Source: Alangreenwoodia sp964438605 (GTDB taxonomy: Bacteria; Bacillota; Clostridia; Peptostreptococcales; Anaerovoracaceae). From it: DNA of 14,773 nt. A program made the translations under genes and the position numbers. The notes beneath the pieces are model-generated. The model was given only the letters and a program-made list of their open reading frames with translations. It ran no database searches and was not told where the DNA came from. The DNA lies in the NCBI GenBank assembly GCA_964438605.1, contig CAYTKT010000047.1, positions 1 to 14,773 on the forward strand, in the 5' to 3' direction. Positions 6,617 to 14,172 of the stretch are shown piece by piece. Within the stretch, counting starts at the first letter, position 1, and each line of letters begins with the position of its first letter.

Positions 6617-7347
6617 TGAAACGATTTGCATCTATCATCCTGGCTGCGGCGCTGTTTTTCGCCGTGGCCGCCGTACCGGTCAGTGCAGCGGATTTTAAAC
6701 TGACTGATTCGACTCCGAGCGACGGGTACGAAAAGGTGGAAGCAAAAAACGTAATGGTTAAACTGTTTTTTAATGAAGACGTGTCGTCGGAGAAGACGCA
6801 GAAAGCGAACAAGGGCAAAATCGCCATCGAGAACGGTGACGGGAAGAAGCTGGACGGCGTTAAGGTGCTGTACGACAGCAAGGATTCAAAGAAAATCAGT
6901 CTGCTGCTCACGGACGACCTGAAACAGAAACAGAATTATAAGGTGATTGTCGACGGTTCTCTCGTTTCTGACAGTGGAGATAAGCTGGGCAAAGAGGCGA
7001 CAGTGACGTTTTCGACGCGCAAAGCGGATACGGGTCTTGGGTATATGGTACTGATGTTTCTGATGATCGTCGTTATGATGGTTATGACGTTTCGAGATCA
7101 AAAGAAGGCGATGGAGGCAGGGAGCGTCGATCCGCTGGCTTCCATTAACACGAATCCGTATAAGCTGGCGAAAGAGAAGAATATCAGCGTTCAGGAGGCC
7201 GTAAAGATTATTGAAGCCGAAAAAGAAAAGGCAATGAAAAAAATGGAAAAAATGAATCGTGCGGCAAAAGAGAAGGCTAAGAAAGAGGAAGATGTGGACG
7301 ATAAGGTTTACCGGGTGAAGACGAAACGCATCGTCAAACGGAAATAA
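6616..7347 (+). CDS. Membrane-anchored Ig-like (Big_5/SbsA type) protein
   Basis: A 243-residue protein with a signal peptide (residues 1-24, cleavage likely after VSA). An Ig-like domain follows at about 26-135, with the pattern STPSDGYEKVEAKNVMVKLFFNEDV that recalls Big_5/SbsA Ig-like domains. A transmembrane helix rich in methionine lies at about 141-159. The C-terminal tail is cytoplasmic, highly charged, probably coiled coil (about 193-225) and ends in a basic stretch, KTKRIVKRK. The topology is thus extracellular Ig domain, one membrane pass, cytoplasmic tail. The function is unknown. The start overlaps the tadA stop and has its own GGAGG site 8 bases upstream. No terminator is visible directly after it. 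Confidence 0.8.
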   Translation: MKRFASIILAAALFFAVAAVPVSAADFKLTDSTPSDGYEKVEAKNVMVKLFFNEDVSSEKTQKANKGKIAIENGDGKKLDGVKVLYDSKDSKKISLLLTDDLKQKQNYKVIVDGSLVSDSGDKLGKEATVTFSTRKADTGLGYMVLMFLMIVVMMVMTFRDQKKAMEAGSVDPLASINTNPYKLAKEKNISVQEAVKIIEAEKEKAMKKMEKMNRAAKEKAKKEEDVDDKVYRVKTKRIVKRK

Positions 7348-7453
7348 ACAATGGATAAACAAATCGTAGATTATGGTTAGCAGAAAATGGATGGAAATTA
7401 ACAGGAATCAATAATAAGAGAAATGGACGAAGCGGTCGGCTGTTAAGATTCAT

Positions 7454-7482
7454 TTGACTGTATCAGTCTTTGTTTGTATGCT
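7454..7482 (+). promoter_or_regulatory. Promoter for glnS
   Basis: TTGACT (7454-7459) and TATGCT (7477-7482) are exactly 17 bp apart. The transcript would start near 7489 and carry a leader of about 144 nt. Confidence 0.5.
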
Positions 7483-7526
7483 GACTGTTCCATCTCGTGC
7501 CTGTGTATGTACCGTACAAAACTCCG

Positions 7527-7566
7527 GGCCTGCGCGCAGACTGTGGTTTGTGTTTATGCGCAGGCC
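7527..7566 (+). promoter_or_regulatory. Leader hairpin upstream of glnS
   Basis: GGCCTGCGC (7527-7535) pairs perfectly with GCGCAGGCC (7558-7566) around a 22-base loop. It lies in the predicted glnS leader. I see no T-box motif (no GGTGG-ACCGCG-like sequence) and no U-run after the stem, so it is not an evident terminator or known riboswitch. Confidence 0.4.
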
Positions 7567-7632
7567 GCCTGACCTTGCTTTGTGTGTCAGATAATTTCGA
7601 TGAATCTTTACAGAAAATTCAGGAGGACGAAT

Positions 7633-9306
7633 ATGGCGGAATCGAAAAAGCCGGAAGAAGAAAAAACGGTGCGCGAAAGCATCAATTTTATTCATAGCAT
7701 GATAGAAAAAGACTTGGAAGACGGAACTTATGACAGACCGATTAAGACACGTTTTCCGCCGGAGCCGAATGGTTATCTTCATATCGGACATGCGAAATCA
7801 ATCTGTCTCAATTTTTCGACGGCTGTAAAATATCATGGATTCTGCAATCTGAGATTTGATGACACAAATCCGCTGAAGGAAGATACGGAGTATGTAGAAT
7901 CTATTAAGGAAGATGTGAGATGGCTGGGGTTTGACTGGGACGAAATACGTTTTGCTTCAAATTATTTTGATACAATGTACGAATGTGCAATCAAACTGAT
8001 TAAGAAGGGAAAAGCTTTTGTCTGTGAACTGAATGCCGATGAGATACGGGAATATCGCGGTACGCTGACGGAACCGGGCAGAGAGAGCCCGTACAGAAAC
8101 AGGAGTGTTGAGGAAAACTTGAAGCTTTTTAACGAGATGAAGGAAGGCAAGTATGAAGACGGCTCCATGGTTCTGCGGGCGAAGATCGACATGGCTTCGC
8201 CGAATATGAATCTGCGGGATCCCGTGCTTTACAGGATTGCTCATGCAGAGCATCATAATACCGGAAATAAGTGGTGCGTTTATCCGATGTACGATTTTGC
8301 TCATCCGATTGAGGACGCTGTTGAGGGCGTCACACATTCTATCTGCACGATGGAATTTGAAGATCACAGGCCGCTGTATGATTGGGTTTTGCGTGAAACG
8401 GAATGGAAAAATCCACCGAAGCAGATCGAATTTGCACGTCTTAACGTGACGAATATGGTGATGAGCAAGCGTTTACTGAAAAAGCTCGTGGATGAGGGCG
8501 CTGTGGAGAGCTGGGATGATCCGCGGATGCCGACGATTTCAGGATTGCGTCGGCGCGGGTTTACGCCGGAATCTATCCGTGATTTCTGTGAGCGGATCGG
8601 TGTGGCAAAGTCGAACAGCACAGTGGATGTCGGGCAGCTTGAAAGCTGTATTCGTGAGGATTTGCAGTCCAGGGTTGAAAACAGAAATGTTATTTTTGAT
8701 CCGATTAAAGTGATTATCACGAATTATCCTGAGGATCAGACAGAGGAATGTGAGATCGAAAACCACAAAGATGTGGAAAAGTTTGGAACGCGAATGGTTC
8801 CGTTCTCGCGGGAACTTTATGTGGAGCGTGAGGATTTTATGGAGGTTCCGGAAAAGAAGTATTTCAGACTGTTTCCGGGGAATGAGGTCCGGTTTAAGGG
8901 CGCGTATTTTATTACCTGCAATGATTTCGTAAAGGATGATGACGGAAAGATTACGGAACTTCACTGCACTTATGATCCGGCGACGAAAAGCGGCTCCGGA
9001 TTTGAGGGCCGGAAGGTCAAAGGCACGATTCATTGGGTGGATGCCAAGACCGCTGTTCCGATTACGGTCCGTGATTTTGATTATCTGCTGAAGCCGGATG
9101 AAACGGGAGAAGAAGTGCCGAATCCTGACACGATGACGATTCACAATGCGGTGGCTGAGCCGTGTATCGTGTCCTCGTCGCCGGGTACGCGTTATCAGTT
9201 CTTCCGTCATGGCTATTATATTGAGGATGTGAAGCTGAGTACGCCGGAGAAGAAGGTATTTAATCAGATTGTCGGGCTCAAGAGTTCCTGGAAACCGAAG
9301 AAATAA
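7633..9306 (+). CDS. glnS: Glutaminyl-tRNA synthetase
   Basis: A 557-residue class I aminoacyl-tRNA synthetase that charges tRNA-Gln with glutamine. PPEPNGYLHIGH (HIGH at 50-53) and VMSKR (276-280) are the two ATP-binding signatures. RFDDTNP (74-80) and the spacing are those of GlnRS rather than GluRS, and the length matches the E. coli enzyme (about 554). The C-terminal half has the two beta-barrel anticodon-binding domains. The ATG at 7633 is chosen because AGGAGG precedes it; the frame extends upstream to 7582 but without a ribosome site or homology. Many Firmicutes lack GlnRS and make Gln-tRNA by amidation with GatCAB, so GlnRS in Clostridia is thought to come by horizontal transfer. No gat genes are in the window. 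Confidence 0.95.
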   Translation: MAESKKPEEEKTVRESINFIHSMIEKDLEDGTYDRPIKTRFPPEPNGYLHIGHAKSICLNFSTAVKYHGFCNLRFDDTNPLKEDTEYVESIKEDVRWLGFDWDEIRFASNYFDTMYECAIKLIKKGKAFVCELNADEIREYRGTLTEPGRESPYRNRSVEENLKLFNEMKEGKYEDGSMVLRAKIDMASPNMNLRDPVLYRIAHAEHHNTGNKWCVYPMYDFAHPIEDAVEGVTHSICTMEFEDHRPLYDWVLRETEWKNPPKQIEFARLNVTNMVMSKRLLKKLVDEGAVESWDDPRMPTISGLRRRGFTPESIRDFCERIGVAKSNSTVDVGQLESCIREDLQSRVENRNVIFDPIKVIITNYPEDQTEECEIENHKDVEKFGTRMVPFSRELYVEREDFMEVPEKKYFRLFPGNEVRFKGAYFITCNDFVKDDDGKITELHCTYDPATKSGSGFEGRKVKGTIHWVDAKTAVPITVRDFDYLLKPDETGEEVPNPDTMTIHNAVAEPCIVSSSPGTRYQFFRHGYYIEDVKLSTPEKKVFNQIVGLKSSWKPKK

Positions 9307-9365
9307 AAGGAACAGAAGGAATATAACATCTGAAGAGAATCGAGGCAGTTTCGCCAAAATAAAGA

Positions 9366-9418
9366 CGCTGCGGCGCTGACAGAAAAGAACTGTTGCGTCG
9401 CAGCGCCCTGTATTTTTT
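9366..9418 (+). terminator. Rho-independent terminator after glnS
   Basis: CGCTGCGGCGC pairs with GCGTCGCAGCG (one G-U), continued after a small bulge by ACAG/CTGT around the loop AAAAGAA. A T-run, TATTTTTTG, begins 5 bases past the stem. The stem sits 60 bp after the glnS stop. Confidence 0.6.
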
Positions 9419-9810
9419 GTTGAATGACGGGCCGGCTGGAGGAACGGGCAGTTTTTCTTGCAGAAAGGGCGGAAAATCAGTCGACAGATCATCCGGCAGG
9501 CGGTTGCGACGCAGCGGACTTATATTGAGGCCGGAACATATTATATTTCAATGTACGCAAAATGCAGCAGGAGATATGAATTTGGCGTTTCTATCTGCCG
9601 GAAAAAAAGCATGATTACCGGTATGATCGAGATGAGCTTTATTTTTTAGTGATATGTTGTATCTGTTTAAGATTATTTTCAATAAATCTTGCAATTTTAC
9701 AGTGTTCCAATAGTCAAAGTCTAAATTGGGGATAAAAAAGGATTGCCTTATAAATTGCAGCGATAAAAAGATGCGCAGAGGAAATCAGAGCGTTCGCCGG
9801 CTTTCCCTTA

Positions 9811-9837
9811 CCACAAGAGGTTTCCTGTGGACTTTTT
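9811..9837 (+). terminator. Small terminator-like hairpin in the spacer
   Basis: A stem CCACA/TGTGG with one internal mismatch and a short GGTT loop is followed by CTTTTT. It is about 500 bp after glnS and lies away from any gene end, which hints at an unannotated short transcript. Confidence 0.35.
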
Positions 9838-10150
9838 ATGAAATGTTCCACTCCATTTTACAATCGACAAAAAAAATGTTTCCATTTGCCATGCAGGAAT
9901 AGTAGAATATGAGATGTAAATATTATGTCGTCATCTTAAAAACCGGAGAATTCTCAGATGCGTTTTTCGGGTTGCGCATCGCAGTCAGACCGCTGGCAGT
10001 AAAAACGGCGAATGTTGCAAAGAAACAGAGGGAAGGAAACTGGACATAGGCAATATAAAAATGGGAATTGTATGTCATTAAAAGTTTTAAATGTTTTTAT
10101 TTTGGATTGATACGGACGGAAGTATTGGTCAGGAAAGGCGGTAAACGAGT

Positions 10151-10471
10151 ATGGGTATTATACATTTAACGAGTGAAACTTATGAAGAAGAAGTAGTTAA
10201 GAGTGACAAGCCGGTGCTTATCGATTTCTGGGCCACCTGGTGCGGGCCATGTAAAATGATAGAGCCGGCTCTTGAGGAGATTGCAGAGGAACGTCCCGAT
10301 ATTAAAGTATGCAAAGTTAACGTGGACCAGCAGCCGGATCTGACAGCGCAGTATCAGGTTTTAAGCATTCCGTTTTTGGTGATTTTAAAAGATGGGGAAA
10401 TTGTTAAAAAGACGATGGGAGCTCAGCCGAAAGCGTCGATTTTAAAGCTGATCGATGAAGCGCTCAGATGA
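10151..10471 (+). CDS. trxA: Thioredoxin
   Basis: A 106-residue classical thioredoxin. It has the active-site WCGPC (C31, C34), the buried D25 in DFWATWCGPC, and the cis-proline loop SIPF (P74). It reduces protein disulfides in the cytoplasm and is recharged by thioredoxin reductase, which is not in the window. The length fits the family. The site AAAGGCGG lies about 9 bases before the ATG. It stands alone, with 844 bp to its left and about 220 bp to its right. An extra cysteine, C54, is present outside the active site. Confidence 0.95.
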   Translation: MGIIHLTSETYEEEVVKSDKPVLIDFWATWCGPCKMIEPALEEIAEERPDIKVCKVNVDQQPDLTAQYQVLSIPFLVILKDGEIVKKTMGAQPKASILKLIDEALR

Positions 10472-10692
10472 GACTGCGGCCGCAGAGCAGCAGGTGAAAA
10501 CACATTGAGCCGGTCGACTGCGGTCACGCGCATAGGCAGAGCCGAACCGTGCAGGATTCGGAGAAAACACGAAAATGCGCAGATGAATGAGTGCATAGGA
10601 TCACCGCTGAATTTGCGATCAGGCAAACGATATCGCATAAGTTCGTGAGTACATAGGTGTGTAAGTACGAAAATAAAATAATAATATCAGAA

Positions 10693-11424
10693 ATGGATAA
10701 AAATATGAGGTATTTTTTTGACAGCAGGGTCCGGTACAGTGAAATCGGTCCGGACAACAAGCTGACGCTTCTGTCGATACTGGATTATTTTCAGGATTGC
10801 AGTACGTTTCACGCAGAATCTGTCGGCAGAGGCATTGATGTATTGAGAGCGGAAAAAACGGCGTGGCTTCTTTCCTCCTGGCAGATTGTTATTGAGCGCT
10901 ATCCGGAACTTGGCGAAAAAATCAGGATATGGACGTGGCCATACAGCATGAGATCTTTTTTTGGAGATCGTAATTATCTGATGACGGACGAGACGGGCAG
11001 CCGGGTTGCGTATGCAAATTCGCTGTGGGTCTTTACCGATATGGAAGCGGAGCGGGCGATACGTGTACCGCAGCGGGAAATCGACGCTTTTGTTTATGCG
11101 GATAAGCTGGATATGGAGTATGCGCCGCGTAAGATTGCCGTTTCCGGAGAAGGCCGGACGGCAGAGCAGATCAGGGTCATGAAGCATCACATTGATACGA
11201 ATGACCATATGAATAACGGCCGGTACGTTATGGTGGCGGAAGAATATCTGCCGGATGGTTTCGTAATTCGCCAGATGCGGGCAGAATATAAGAATGCGGC
11301 GCATCTTGACGATGTGATCGTTCCGGTGGTTTATGAGGACGCGGACGGCGGGCGCTGCACTGTTTCGCTCAATTCCGAAGAAGGTAAGCCTTACTGTATT
11401 GTGGAATTTCTGCGGGCAAAATAA
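10693..11424 (+). CDS. Acyl-ACP thioesterase (FatA/FatB family)
   Basis: A 243-residue double hot-dog-fold enzyme that hydrolyses fatty acyl-ACP and releases free fatty acid from the synthesis cycle. The N-terminal hot-dog begins RVRYSEIGPDNKLTLLSIL, with SILDYFQDCSTFHAE typical of bacterial members. The second half has HIDTNDHMNNGRYV, where D168, N170 and H172 match the DxNxH catalytic pattern of the plant FatB family. The start is unclear: ATG at 10693 is used here, ATG 10705 is as likely, and a GTG at 10657 lies further up; none has a good ribosome site. The gap of about 220 bp after trxA has no clear terminator and includes a palindrome, CTGCGGCCGCAG. In the cell the enzyme would act in the cytoplasm on ACP-bound chains. 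Confidence 0.85.
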   Translation: MDKNMRYFFDSRVRYSEIGPDNKLTLLSILDYFQDCSTFHAESVGRGIDVLRAEKTAWLLSSWQIVIERYPELGEKIRIWTWPYSMRSFFGDRNYLMTDETGSRVAYANSLWVFTDMEAERAIRVPQREIDAFVYADKLDMEYAPRKIAVSGEGRTAEQIRVMKHHIDTNDHMNNGRYVMVAEEYLPDGFVIRQMRAEYKNAAHLDDVIVPVVYEDADGGRCTVSLNSEEGKPYCIVEFLRAK

Positions 11425-11604
11425 AATGCGATGCAGAGTGATGTAATCTCTATATGCCGATGCGGAATATACTTGCGGTATGCAAAAGCGCGGTGGGTTG
11501 TGCGGTATCGGAATTTTTAAACGACGGGATGGATAACGGATACAGCTGGCTGCCGTGTACTGTAACTATAAATTTATTGTCATAGAAACAGGTTTTATAT
11601 CATT

Positions 11605-12381
11605 ATGGAAAAAATCGGTTCCAATGCCCCCATCGGAGTCTTTGATTCCGGTGTGGGCGGTATCAGTGTGCTCAGAAAGATGATTTCCCTGATGCCGAAT
11701 GAAAATTACATATATTACGGCGATTCCGCAAATGCGCCTTATGGGGAACGGCCGGATGACGATGTTTTCCGGCTGACGGTAAATGTGTTTGAACTGCTGC
11801 TCTCAAAAGGAGCAAAGGGAATCGTGGTGGCGTGCAATACGGCGACTTCGGTGGCTGTCCGAAAGCTCAGAACCCGTTATCCGGACTTGCCGCTGGTCGG
11901 TATCGAACCCGCGATTAAGCCGGCCTGCAAAAATCATCCAGGCGGACGGATCATCGTGATGGCGACTTCGATAACGCTGCGGCGGCCAAAGTTTGCGAAG
12001 CTGTTGGATAATTTTCGTGACCAGGCGGAGATTATTTCGCTGCCGTGTCCTGATCTCGTTCATTTCGTGGAGCATGATGAGATGGATTCGCCGAAAGTAT
12101 CGGAATATCTTGAAAGCCAGTTTGCGCAGTTTGAAAATCATCCGGCGGATGCTGTGGTTCTTGGATGTACGCATTTTCCATTTTTAGTAGATAAAATTCA
12201 GGAAGCTGCGGGGAAGCAGGCTGTTCTTTATGACGGCAGCAACGGCGTTGCACGTGAGATTCGCAGACGGCTCGCGGCAAAGAAGTTGCTGGCGGCGCCT
12301 GGTAATTCGCTGAATGTTGAGATTTTAAATTCGGACGGCCCGAACATGGTGGCGTTGGCGAAACGTCTGCTTGTGAAATAG
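11605..12381 (+). CDS. murI: Glutamate racemase
   Basis: A 258-residue enzyme that interconverts L- and D-glutamate without cofactor, supplying D-Glu for peptidoglycan. The two catalytic cysteines are seen in ACNTAT (C77) and LGCTHFP (C188), with D14 and S15 in FDSGVGG and the YGDSANAPYG substrate loop. The length is usual. The ribosome site is weak (ACAGG, about 11 bases before the ATG). The 180-bp gap before it contains no strong promoter. It may be read with the thioesterase gene from upstream. Confidence 0.95.
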   Translation: MEKIGSNAPIGVFDSGVGGISVLRKMISLMPNENYIYYGDSANAPYGERPDDDVFRLTVNVFELLLSKGAKGIVVACNTATSVAVRKLRTRYPDLPLVGIEPAIKPACKNHPGGRIIVMATSITLRRPKFAKLLDNFRDQAEIISLPCPDLVHFVEHDEMDSPKVSEYLESQFAQFENHPADAVVLGCTHFPFLVDKIQEAAGKQAVLYDGSNGVAREIRRRLAAKKLLAAPGNSLNVEILNSDGPNMVALAKRLLVK

Positions 12382-12440
12382 GACTGACGCGCAGGACTGA
12401 AATCTTTGTAAAACAGACGGGAGATTTGTTTGTTTTTGAA

Positions 12441-12469
12441 TTGCATATTTATAAATAAAAATGTATAAT
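12441..12469 (+). promoter_or_regulatory. Strong promoter for argD
   Basis: TTGCAT (12441-12446) and a consensus TATAAT (12464-12469) are exactly 17 bp apart. The transcript would start near 12476, leaving a leader of about 65 nt. Confidence 0.8.
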
Positions 12470-12475
12470 TATACA
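12442..12475. promoter_or_regulatory. Two ARG-box-like sites over the argD promoter
   Basis: TGTATAATTATACA (12462-12475) is a perfect 14-bp palindrome and differs from the ArgR core TGAATWWWWATTCA at two symmetric positions. TGCATATTTATAAA (12442-12455) matches at 11 of 14 positions. The 18-bp boxes would be 2 bp apart, close to the 3-bp spacing known for tandem ARG boxes. They cover the -35 and -10, as expected for arginine repression. This rests on consensus knowledge, not a scan. Confidence 0.5.
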
Positions 12476-12540
12476 AATTAGACTCAGGAAGAAAAGACAT
12501 AATCTGGCGCAAAATATGAAATATGAAAGGAATGATAAAA

Positions 12541-13710
12541 ATGGAAAAAAATCACGTAATGAATACATATAATCGTTTTGACATCAATTTTGAAAAAGGC
12601 CATGGGCCATGGCTGACGGATGTCGATGGAGTGGAATATCTCGATTTTGTTTCGGGAATCGCTGTAAATTGTCTGGGACATGCGGCGCCGCAGATTGCGG
12701 AGACACTCAGTAAACAGGCGCGCCAGCTGGTTCACGTTTCAAATCTTTTCTGGAATCCGCCGATGATCGAGCTGGCTGACCGTCTTTGCGCGGCGACGGG
12801 CCTTGACTGCGTGTTTTTCAATAACAGCGGGACGGAAGCGAATGAAACAGCGCTGAAGATAGCACGTAAGTATGGCAAGAGCAAAGGCGGAGAAGCGAAA
12901 TCGAAGATAATCTGCATGAAGGAGTCGTTTCACGGGCGCAGCATGGGCGCACTGTCGGTGACGGGACAGGAACAGTACAGGACGGCGTTTCGTCCTTTAA
13001 TCGGCGAAGTTTATGAAGCCGTGTTTAATGATGTGGCGTCTGTGGAGGCGTTGATGGACGACAATGTTTGCGGTGTGATTCTTGAGCCGATTCAGGGAGA
13101 AAGCGGGATTTTGCCGGCAGCGCCGGAGTTTTTGCAGGCTGTGAAAGCGCTTTGCGAAAAGCATGACGCGCTGCTGATTTTCGACGAAGTTCAGTGCGGC
13201 ATGGGGCGTTCCGGCCGACTGTTTGCTTATCAGAAGCTGGGCGTGGAGCCGGATGTCTGTACGACGGCGAAGGCGCTGGGCGGAGGCTTTCCAATTGGAG
13301 CAGTCATCGCGTCGGCGAAAGCTGCGGAGTTTTTCGTTCCGGGCGACCATGGATGTACCTTTGGAGGAAATCCGCTGGCGTGTGCTTGTGGGAATACGGT
13401 GATGAAGGAATTGATTGAAAATGGTTTGCTGTCCCATGTCGAGGAGATGAGCAAATACGCGTTTGCAAAACTCGGTGCGCTCGCCGGGAAGTATGATGCT
13501 GTTGAGGAAGTGCGCGGGATGGGACTGCTGATCGGTGTTCGCATGAAGGAAGGTCTGAAAGATAAGGTGATTAACGGTGCGGTGGAACAGCGGCTGCTGC
13601 TTGCGGGTGCAGGGCACGAAGTTGTACGTTTTCTGCCGCCGCTGAATGTGACAAAAGAAGAAATTGACGAAGGCGTGAAGCGCTTTGAGGCGGCTGTTGC
13701 GGCGCTTTAA
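12541..13710 (+). CDS. argD: Acetylornithine aminotransferase
   Basis: A 389-residue class III PLP-dependent transaminase. It turns N-acetylglutamate 5-semialdehyde into N-acetylornithine in arginine synthesis. Visible marks are NSGTEANE (95-102, phosphate binding), LLIFDEVQ with D215 (pyridine nitrogen contact), and TTAKALGGGFP with K244 (Schiff-base lysine). The ATG at 12541 is chosen because AAAGGA lies 9 to 10 bases upstream; the in-frame ATG at 12523 has no ribosome site. ArgD and closely related ornithine or GABA transaminases look alike. The ARG-box-like promoter supports ArgD. No other arg gene is present in the window. Confidence 0.88.
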   Translation: MEKNHVMNTYNRFDINFEKGHGPWLTDVDGVEYLDFVSGIAVNCLGHAAPQIAETLSKQARQLVHVSNLFWNPPMIELADRLCAATGLDCVFFNNSGTEANETALKIARKYGKSKGGEAKSKIICMKESFHGRSMGALSVTGQEQYRTAFRPLIGEVYEAVFNDVASVEALMDDNVCGVILEPIQGESGILPAAPEFLQAVKALCEKHDALLIFDEVQCGMGRSGRLFAYQKLGVEPDVCTTAKALGGGFPIGAVIASAKAAEFFVPGDHGCTFGGNPLACACGNTVMKELIENGLLSHVEEMSKYAFAKLGALAGKYDAVEEVRGMGLLIGVRMKEGLKDKVINGAVEQRLLLAGAGHEVVRFLPPLNVTKEEIDEGVKRFEAAVAAL

Positions 13711-13969
13711 GAAGCGAGGCGGGCGGCACGGGCCGGGTTGCTTGATAAGATAAGTGCGGTGGCGGCGTAAAAGCGAAAAAGTGCGGGAGGTTTGCGCGGA
13801 ATATGCAAATTTGGACGCACGGCGGCGCAGATTTGACGGGTCGCATAGCTCGGCGCAAAAACGGGGAAACGCGGAGATACCGCACGGAGTGCGAAAATTT
13901 GACGGCGTGGACAGAACAGGCAAAACGCAAAGATGGAAAGATATTTCTGGTATTTTTTCCATATAGACG

Positions 13970-13999
13970 TTGTACACAAATCTTGTTGTATGATATATT
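13970..13999 (+). promoter_or_regulatory. Promoter upstream of the hairpin and SLH gene
   Basis: TTGTAC (13970-13975) and TATATT (13994-13999) are 18 bp apart. The start would be near 14006, about 11 bases before the hairpin. Confidence 0.45.
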
Positions 14000-14016
14000 A
14001 CATATGAATGATTTTT

Positions 14017-14061
14017 CGCGCTCTTTTGGGCGCCGCAAGCTGCGGCGCCCAAAAGAGCGCG
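14017..14061. repeat. Perfect 21-bp inverted repeat (hairpin)
   Basis: The arms 14017-14037 and 14041-14061 are exact complements with a three-base AGC loop; the stem centre reads GGGCGCCGC. There is no U-run beyond the stem on the + strand, and on the - strand only an A-run follows. It sits between a predicted promoter and the SLH-protein start, so it would be near the 5' end of that mRNA. Other readings are a bidirectional transcription barrier for argD or a small mobile hairpin element. Confidence 0.85.
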
Positions 14062-14172
14062 AGTGGGGAAAAGGACAGAGTTATTGATGGGGATATAAAT
14101 TGATAGATAACTGCAGGGCAGCAGGAAACAAATGTAAAAGTGGAAAGATGAAAGAAAGGAGTATTTGTTATA

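Larger units (their letters stand above)
9307..10150. other. Long spacer between glnS and trxA, no supported gene
   Basis: Apart from the glnS terminator at its left end, no coding frame is convincing: short frames at 9393-9649 have no ribosome site and no recognisable sequence. A small hairpin, CCACA/TGTGG (9811-9830) with an inner GA/TC pair, is followed by ACTTTTTATG and could end a small transcript. The right half is AT-rich and includes possible -10-like sequences near 9906 (TATGAG), none strong. The promoter of trxA is not clear. Confidence 0.5.
13711..14172. other. Spacer between argD and the SLH-protein gene
   Basis: No gene is supported. The first 210 bp are GC-rich and contain short frames without start sites. 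The segment GATTTGACGGGTCGC near 13832 has a loose echo, AATTTGACGGCG, near 13898. The last 200 bp hold a promoter (13970-13999) and the 21-bp perfect hairpin. No T-tract terminator for argD is visible. Confidence 0.5.

Noticed and set aside
7489..7632. T-box or other known riboswitch in the glnS leader
   Set aside because: The conserved T-box antiterminator bulge and specifier layout are not seen; only one simple hairpin is present.
8539..9492. Long minus-strand open frame opposite glnS
   Set aside because: It is antisense to a certain gene, has no recognisable domain and no ribosome site. The similar frames opposite the hydrogenase, argD and thioesterase genes are shadows too.
9458..9649. 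Small + strand frame in the glnS-trxA spacer
   Set aside because: No ribosome site, no family likeness, and it follows directly on a terminator.
9545..9796. Minus-strand stretch without stops in the same spacer
   Set aside because: About 80 codons without an ATG; the composition reads like chance in an AT-rich region, and I recognise nothing in it.
10474..10485. CTGCGGCCGCAG palindrome after trxA
   Set aside because: A 12-bp palindrome without loop or U-run. It is not a terminator and no regulator is known to me.
12400..12436. AAATCT/AGATTT stem followed by T-rich sequence after murI
   Set aside because: Six weak pairs and a 16-base loop; too unstable to support a terminator call.
13803..14087. 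+ strand frame running through the large hairpin
   Set aside because: It runs through the promoter and hairpin, has no ribosome site and no family likeness.
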